A program made the translations under genes and the position numbers. A stretch of DNA of 12,500 nt. Source: Neocallimastix lanati (nom. inval.). Its lineage: Eukaryota; Neocallimastigomycota; Neocallimastigomycetes; Neocallimastigales; Neocallimastigaceae. The notes beneath the pieces were generated by a model. It had not been told where the DNA came from. It ran no database searches and saw nothing but the letters and a program-made list of their open reading frames with translations. This document shows positions 9,407 to 12,500 of the stretch, piece by piece (the first letter of the stretch is position 1; the number at the start of each line of letters is the position of its first letter). The DNA is taken from the NCBI GenBank assembly GCA_016946835.1, contig JACVTC010000039.1:250001-262500 (forward strand), given 5' to 3'.

Positions 9407-11239
9407 GTATGTATATATATATATATTTTTTTTTATACTTTATTGGAAATTTTATAATTTTTTTTTTAATTTTTTTAATATATGAGATATTAATTTATAT
9501 AAATTTTCTTTTTGTATATTTATATATTTATATATAATTATATAACTAATATTATAAAGAATTTTGAGAATGAATTTAATAGAAGCTTAAAATCCTTTGG
9601 TTTAAATATAAAAACAAAATCTTTAAATACAAATAATCGTTGTAAAAATTCTTTGATTCATTCTGCTAATTCAAATTCTCAAAATATTAATACCTTATTT
9701 AAATTAACTTCACCTACAACCCCAACTTTATTAAGCCCAACCCCTAAAAAACAAAGTAGTATTATTTATATTCGTTCCAACGATTACCTAAGTGACGCTG
9801 ATTCTGAAAATATATCCTCAACTCTATCTGAAACAGAACCTGTCACTGCTGATTCCGAGTCTACTTTTACTTCCTCAAAAAATAGTATTAAAAATAATAT
9901 CAATTTAAATATTAATACATTATTAAAAGATATTAAAGCTTTAAATTTCAAATACAAAAGTATAGGATTTTTTGATAAAAATACCACACTTAAGCAAAGT
10001 CAAGAAAATCTTGAAATTATTGAACGATCCCTTTTGAATAATAAACATATTAATAATATCAGAATGAGTAGTAATACAGAAACTATGGTTGCTTCTTCAA
10101 ATGATTCACTTAATAACGCTATATCCTCACTATCGGTAGATTTTAAAAGTTTAATTTTAAAATCACCTACTCCTCCTCCAACAACAAAACTACCAGATAT
10201 ACCACCACCATATAAACCAGCACCACAATATCTTCCACCACCACCTCCACTTAAAAAAAATGAAATAAATTTAGATGCTTTTGATATCATAAAAACTATC
10301 GGTACTGGTAGCTTTGGTAGAGTACATTTAGTAAAATCTCATGCTAATAATAAATACTATGCCATGAAAGCTATTCCAAAACAACATATAGCAAAGGAGC
10401 AACAAATAGAACATATACAGGAAGAAAAACGTATATTAAGTGAATTACATCATCCATTATTTATTCAATTATTAGGAACATTCCAAACGAGAACCCATTT
10501 ATTTATTGTTACCAATTATGCTGCAGGAGGGGAGCTCTTTGCTGAATTAAAAAAGAAAACTAGATTTGAAAATAGTGTAGCAAGATTTTATGCCGCAGAA
10601 GTAACTATCGCATTAGAATATCTTCATTCTAAGGATATCATCTATCGTGATTTGAAACCAGAAAATATTATGTTAGATGTTACTGGTCATATAAAATTAA
10701 TTGATTTAGGTTTTGCTAAACATGTTCCAGATGTTACCTATACCCTTTGCGGTACGCCTGAATATATGGCTCCAGAAGTTATCCTTTCTAAAGCCTACAG
10801 TAAATCAGTGGATTGGTATGCTTTGGGTATATTAATCTATGAAATGATTTGTGGTTATCCACCATTTAATGATCAAGATCAACTTCAACTCTATAAGAAG
10901 ATTTTAAGTGGTAAAATCTATTGGCCATCTTATGTAAATGAAGATGCTAATGATTTAATAAAACATTTAATTACGCCAGACCTAACTGAACGTTATGGTA
11001 ACTTAAAGAATGGAGCTGATGACATTAAAGGACATAAATGGTTTACTGATGTTAACTGGGATGATATTGCAAAATTAAGTGTAACCCCACCATTTATACC
11101 AGAAATATATAATGAGGGGGATACACGTCATTTTCAACGTTACTCAGAACCTTGTGATAAAGAATATTATGAATCAAAAGATCAGGAAGCCTTATTAGAT
11201 GGGACAGATGATTATAGTGAATTTTTTGAAGATTTCTAA
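9299..11239 (+). CDS. cAMP-dependent protein kinase (PKA) catalytic subunit, two exons
   Basis: Spliced CDS is join(9299..9406, 9560..11239), 595 residues. The product is an AGC-family serine/threonine kinase that would phosphorylate sites after basic residues and be held inactive by a cAMP-binding regulatory subunit. Seen in spliced numbering: Gly-rich loop GTGSFG 284-289, catalytic Lys306 in AMK, alpha-C Glu325, catalytic loop YRDLKPEN with Asp400 and Asn405, metal motif DLG 418-420 (normally DFG), activation-loop Thr431 in TYTLCGTPEY, APE 440-442, and a C-terminal FEDF 592-595. Acidic residues matching PKA Glu127, Glu170 and Glu230 are present (Glu361, Glu404, Glu464), which supports PKA rather than another AGC kinase. 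Residues 1-276 are a Ser/Thr/Asn-rich extension, longer than in animal PKA but typical of fungal ones. The start is the first ATG after an in-frame TAA at 9203-9205, with G at -3 and +4. The kinase call is firm; exon 1 is inferred. Confidence 0.93.
9407..9559 (+). other. Spliceosomal intron, 153 bp
   Basis: The donor GTATGT is at 9407-9412, a CTAAT branch-site match (CTRAY) at 9546-9550, and the acceptor AAAG at 9556-9559, ten bases after the branch A. The interior is nearly pure A/T with T runs, unlike both flanking exons. Joining at these sites keeps phase 0. A second acceptor at 9567-9568 is also in phase and would remove three residues (Asn-Phe-Glu), so the exact 3' site is uncertain by 9 bases. 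The long open frame through exon 2 extends back into this intron only because the intron's end happens to lack stops; its 16 apparent residues there are Tyr/Ile-rich. Confidence 0.82.
9560..10279 (+). other. Region encoding the disordered, proline-rich N-terminal extension of PKA
   Basis: Exon 2 first encodes about 240 residues of low-complexity Ser/Thr/Asn sequence (spliced residues 37-276). Seen in it: Ser/Thr-Pro pairs at Ser87, Thr90, Ser95, Thr97, Ser238 and Thr240, a KKQS site at Ser102 resembling a PKA-type basic target, an acidic Ser-rich patch around 112-135, a possibly helical stretch around 155-198, and a proline-rich linker at about 238-267 with runs of three and five prolines. 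Fungal PKA catalytic subunits often carry such extensions. A role in regulation or localisation by proline-directed kinases or SH3/WW proteins is inference. Confidence 0.75.
10280..11044 (+). other. Region encoding the protein kinase catalytic domain
   Basis: The domain runs from FDIIKTIGTG to GHKWF (spliced residues 277-531), about 255 residues, the usual size for an AGC kinase. All core catalytic residues are present: the Gly loop, Lys306-Glu325 pair, Asp400, Asn405, Asp418 and APE. Departures from the PKA norm are Leu419 for Phe in DFG and Tyr in place of the second Trp of the usual DWWALG (DWYALG here). The AGC tail (532-595) follows, with the GDT..F..Y element and terminal FEDF that docks on the small lobe. 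There is no stop or frameshift. Confidence 0.95.
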
Positions 11240-11371
11240 ACAATAAATTAATAAGTAAATAAATAATTATTTTATTTTATTTCCTATATATATATATATT
11301 TTATATTACTATATATATATAAGCATAACAAATTTTAATCATATAATTAATTCAATAACATATATCTATAT

Positions 11372-11377
11372 AATAAA
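11372..11377 (+). terminator. Candidate polyadenylation signal AATAAA
   Basis: AATAAA lies 133 bases after the stop codon, followed by a pyrimidine stretch (TTCTCTTTCA) and a T12 run, a plausible cleavage context. Another AATAAA at 11242-11247 is only three bases past the stop and less likely to be used. The hexamer is common by chance in this DNA, so confidence is low. Confidence 0.25.
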
Positions 11378-11390
11378 TTATTCTCTTTCA

Positions 11391-11422
<32 letters not shown>

Positions 11423-11425
11423 AAA
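11391..11425. repeat. T12 joined to A23, self-complementary
   Basis: Twelve T are followed directly by 23 A. The junction is a 24-bp palindrome and lies just after the candidate polyadenylation signal. Confidence 0.85.
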
Positions 11426-11564
11426 GAAACTAAAAAAAGAAAAAATTTTTTATTTATCAATAACTTATTTTTCTTATTATAATTTATTCCTTAATATTTA
11501 ATTCTTTTTTTTTTTTTTTCCTCCCCTCATGAAGTTACCAATTTAAATAATAAATCTTACAATA

Positions 11565-11566
<2 letters not shown>

Positions 11567-11598
<32 letters not shown>
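11567..11598. repeat. T32 homopolymer
   Basis: This is the longest homopolymer in the window, on the + strand downstream of the kinase gene. Confidence 0.9.
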
Positions 11599-11599
<1 letters not shown>

Positions 11600-11769
11600 T
11601 TTTAAATTATTTAATTTTTTTTTTTTTTTTAATTATTTAATTTTTAATTTTTTTTTATTTTTATTTTTATTTTAAATCTATTTTTTCATTTTATAATAAT
11701 TACATAAAGTTTTATTTATTTTAAACATCATTTCATTATTTATATTATTTTATTATTATATCTCTACAT

Positions 11770-11862
11770 CTATCAGATTTTATTTAAAATTTTATAAAAA
11801 TATATATTTTTTTTCTATCAGATTTTATTTAAAATTTTATAAATATACTTTTTTTTCTATCA
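11770..11862. repeat. Tandem repeat beginning CTATCA, two copies plus fragment
   Basis: CTATCAGATTTTATTTAAAA with its following ATTTTATAAA and T run occurs at 11770 and 11815, and a truncated CTATCATTTTAT begins at 11857. Spacing is 45 and 42 bases; differences lie in the TA and T stretches. Confidence 0.9.
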
Positions 11863-12229
11863 TTTTATGATACAATAATAATAAAATAAAATAAAAAATA
11901 ACAATTAAAATAAGTTCCCATTTTTTATCATTTATTAATTTATTATTTTTTTTATCGTAGTTAGCATTTATAAGATAATAATATATATAAAAAAAAAATT
12001 TTTTTTCTTTTTAATAAAAAATGAGAAAATTATTATAAAAAAAAATAAAAATAAAAATAAAAACAAATAAATAAACAATTATAATTATCATTTTAAAGAA
12101 ATAAAAAAAATTAAAAACAATAATACTAATTTAACATATATATATATATATATAAAAGAATAAATGAAATATATATATATAATCATACTTATGCTTCTAT
12201 TTATATAATTATCTATAAAATTTATAAAA

Positions 12230-12234
<5 letters not shown>

Positions 12235-12303
<69 letters not shown>
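12235..12303. repeat. TAA array, 23 units
   Basis: This is a perfect 69-base TAA microsatellite on the + strand, in the same orientation as the arrays at 53 and 1021. Confidence 0.95.
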
Positions 12304-12306
<3 letters not shown>

Positions 12307-12332
12307 TTAAAGAAAAAAAAAAAAAAAAGGCT

Positions 12333-12339
12333 ATAGCAA

Positions 12340-12370
<31 letters not shown>

Positions 12371-12383
12371 ATAGCAATAAATA
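12333..12383. repeat. AATA array bracketed by a 13-bp direct repeat
   Basis: AATA units at about 12338-12373 are bracketed by ATAGCAATAAATA at 12333-12345 and 12371-12383, suggesting duplication of the array edge. Confidence 0.85.
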
Positions 12384-12465
12384 TATAAAATGAAACAATT
12401 TGTATTATTTTATAATTTTTATTTTATTTTTTTTTTAAATTAATGATATATTTTAATACAATATC

Positions 12466-12488
12466 TTTTTTTTTTTTTTTTTTTTTTT
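12466..12488. repeat. T23 homopolymer at the window end
   Basis: This is an uninterrupted T run. The last 12 bases after it, beginning GTTAATAAT, may start another triplet array that continues outside the window. Confidence 0.85.
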
Positions 12489-12500
12489 GTTAATAATAAT

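Larger units (their letters stand above)
11240..12234. other. 3' flank of the PKA gene, gene-free
   Basis: No gene is supported. The flank holds a T12/A23 junction at 11391-11425, a T-rich belt at 11500-11680 including a T32 run, a pyrimidine-rich GC patch CCTCCCCTCATGAAGTTACC at 11520-11539, the triplicate repeat at 11770-11862 and TA-rich stretches near 12140-12180. Confidence 0.6.

Noticed and set aside
9512-9559. Kinase start at 9512 with a Tyr/Ile-rich N-terminus resembling a membrane segment
   Set aside because: The codon at 9512 is TTG, not ATG, and the 16 residues lie in the intron 3' end before the AAAG acceptor.
9784-10290. Minus-strand frames inside the kinase N-terminal region (67 and 96 residues)
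   Set aside because: They are antisense shadows of the kinase exon; the Gly-rich one is the complement of the polyproline codons.

Overview
The window looks like nuclear DNA of an early-diverging fungus with an extremely AT-rich genome, most like the anaerobic gut fungi (Neocallimastigomycota). Three things point there. The non-coding DNA is almost pure A/T, with long AAT and AAAT arrays and homopolymer tracts. The one gene is clearly more GC-rich. Its kinase domain reads like a fungal protein kinase A (the VPDVTYTLCGTPEY activation loop resembles yeast Tpk). Dictyostelium-type genomes have similar base composition but fit the protein less well. The lineage is inferred; no rRNA or marker gene is present to prove it.

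Layout: positions 1-9298 hold no gene I can support. This stretch carries two large TAA arrays (53-220, and a perfect 125-unit array at 1021-1395), smaller AAT and AAAT arrays, a 61-bp minisatellite (4188-4356), several short tandem duplications, long T runs, and a set of inverted repeats. The most structured of these is a 122-bp foldback at 5893-6014. Open frames here are low-complexity translations (poly-Asn, poly-Ile, Phe/Ile/Tyr-rich) and were not called as genes.

The gene at 9299-11239 (+) encodes a cAMP-dependent protein kinase catalytic subunit. The open frame covering the kinase domain begins in an intron with a non-ATG codon. The real start is an ATG in a 108-bp first exon, joined to exon 2 across a 153-bp intron with a good donor, branch site and acceptor. 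The spliced product is 595 residues: a Ser/Thr/Asn-rich N-terminal half, a proline-rich linker, the kinase domain and an AGC C-terminal tail ending in FEDF. The usual DFG motif reads DLG. The upstream leader has no ATG for about 400 bases and carries A runs; the downstream flank carries T runs.

Positions 11240-12500 are again gene-free, with a triplicated 42-45 bp repeat, T/A runs and AAT/AAAT arrays. With a single gene, no operon-like or pathway context is available. I did not find a new multi-gene system; the points of interest are the DLG kinase, the hidden first exon and the repeat and foldback structures.
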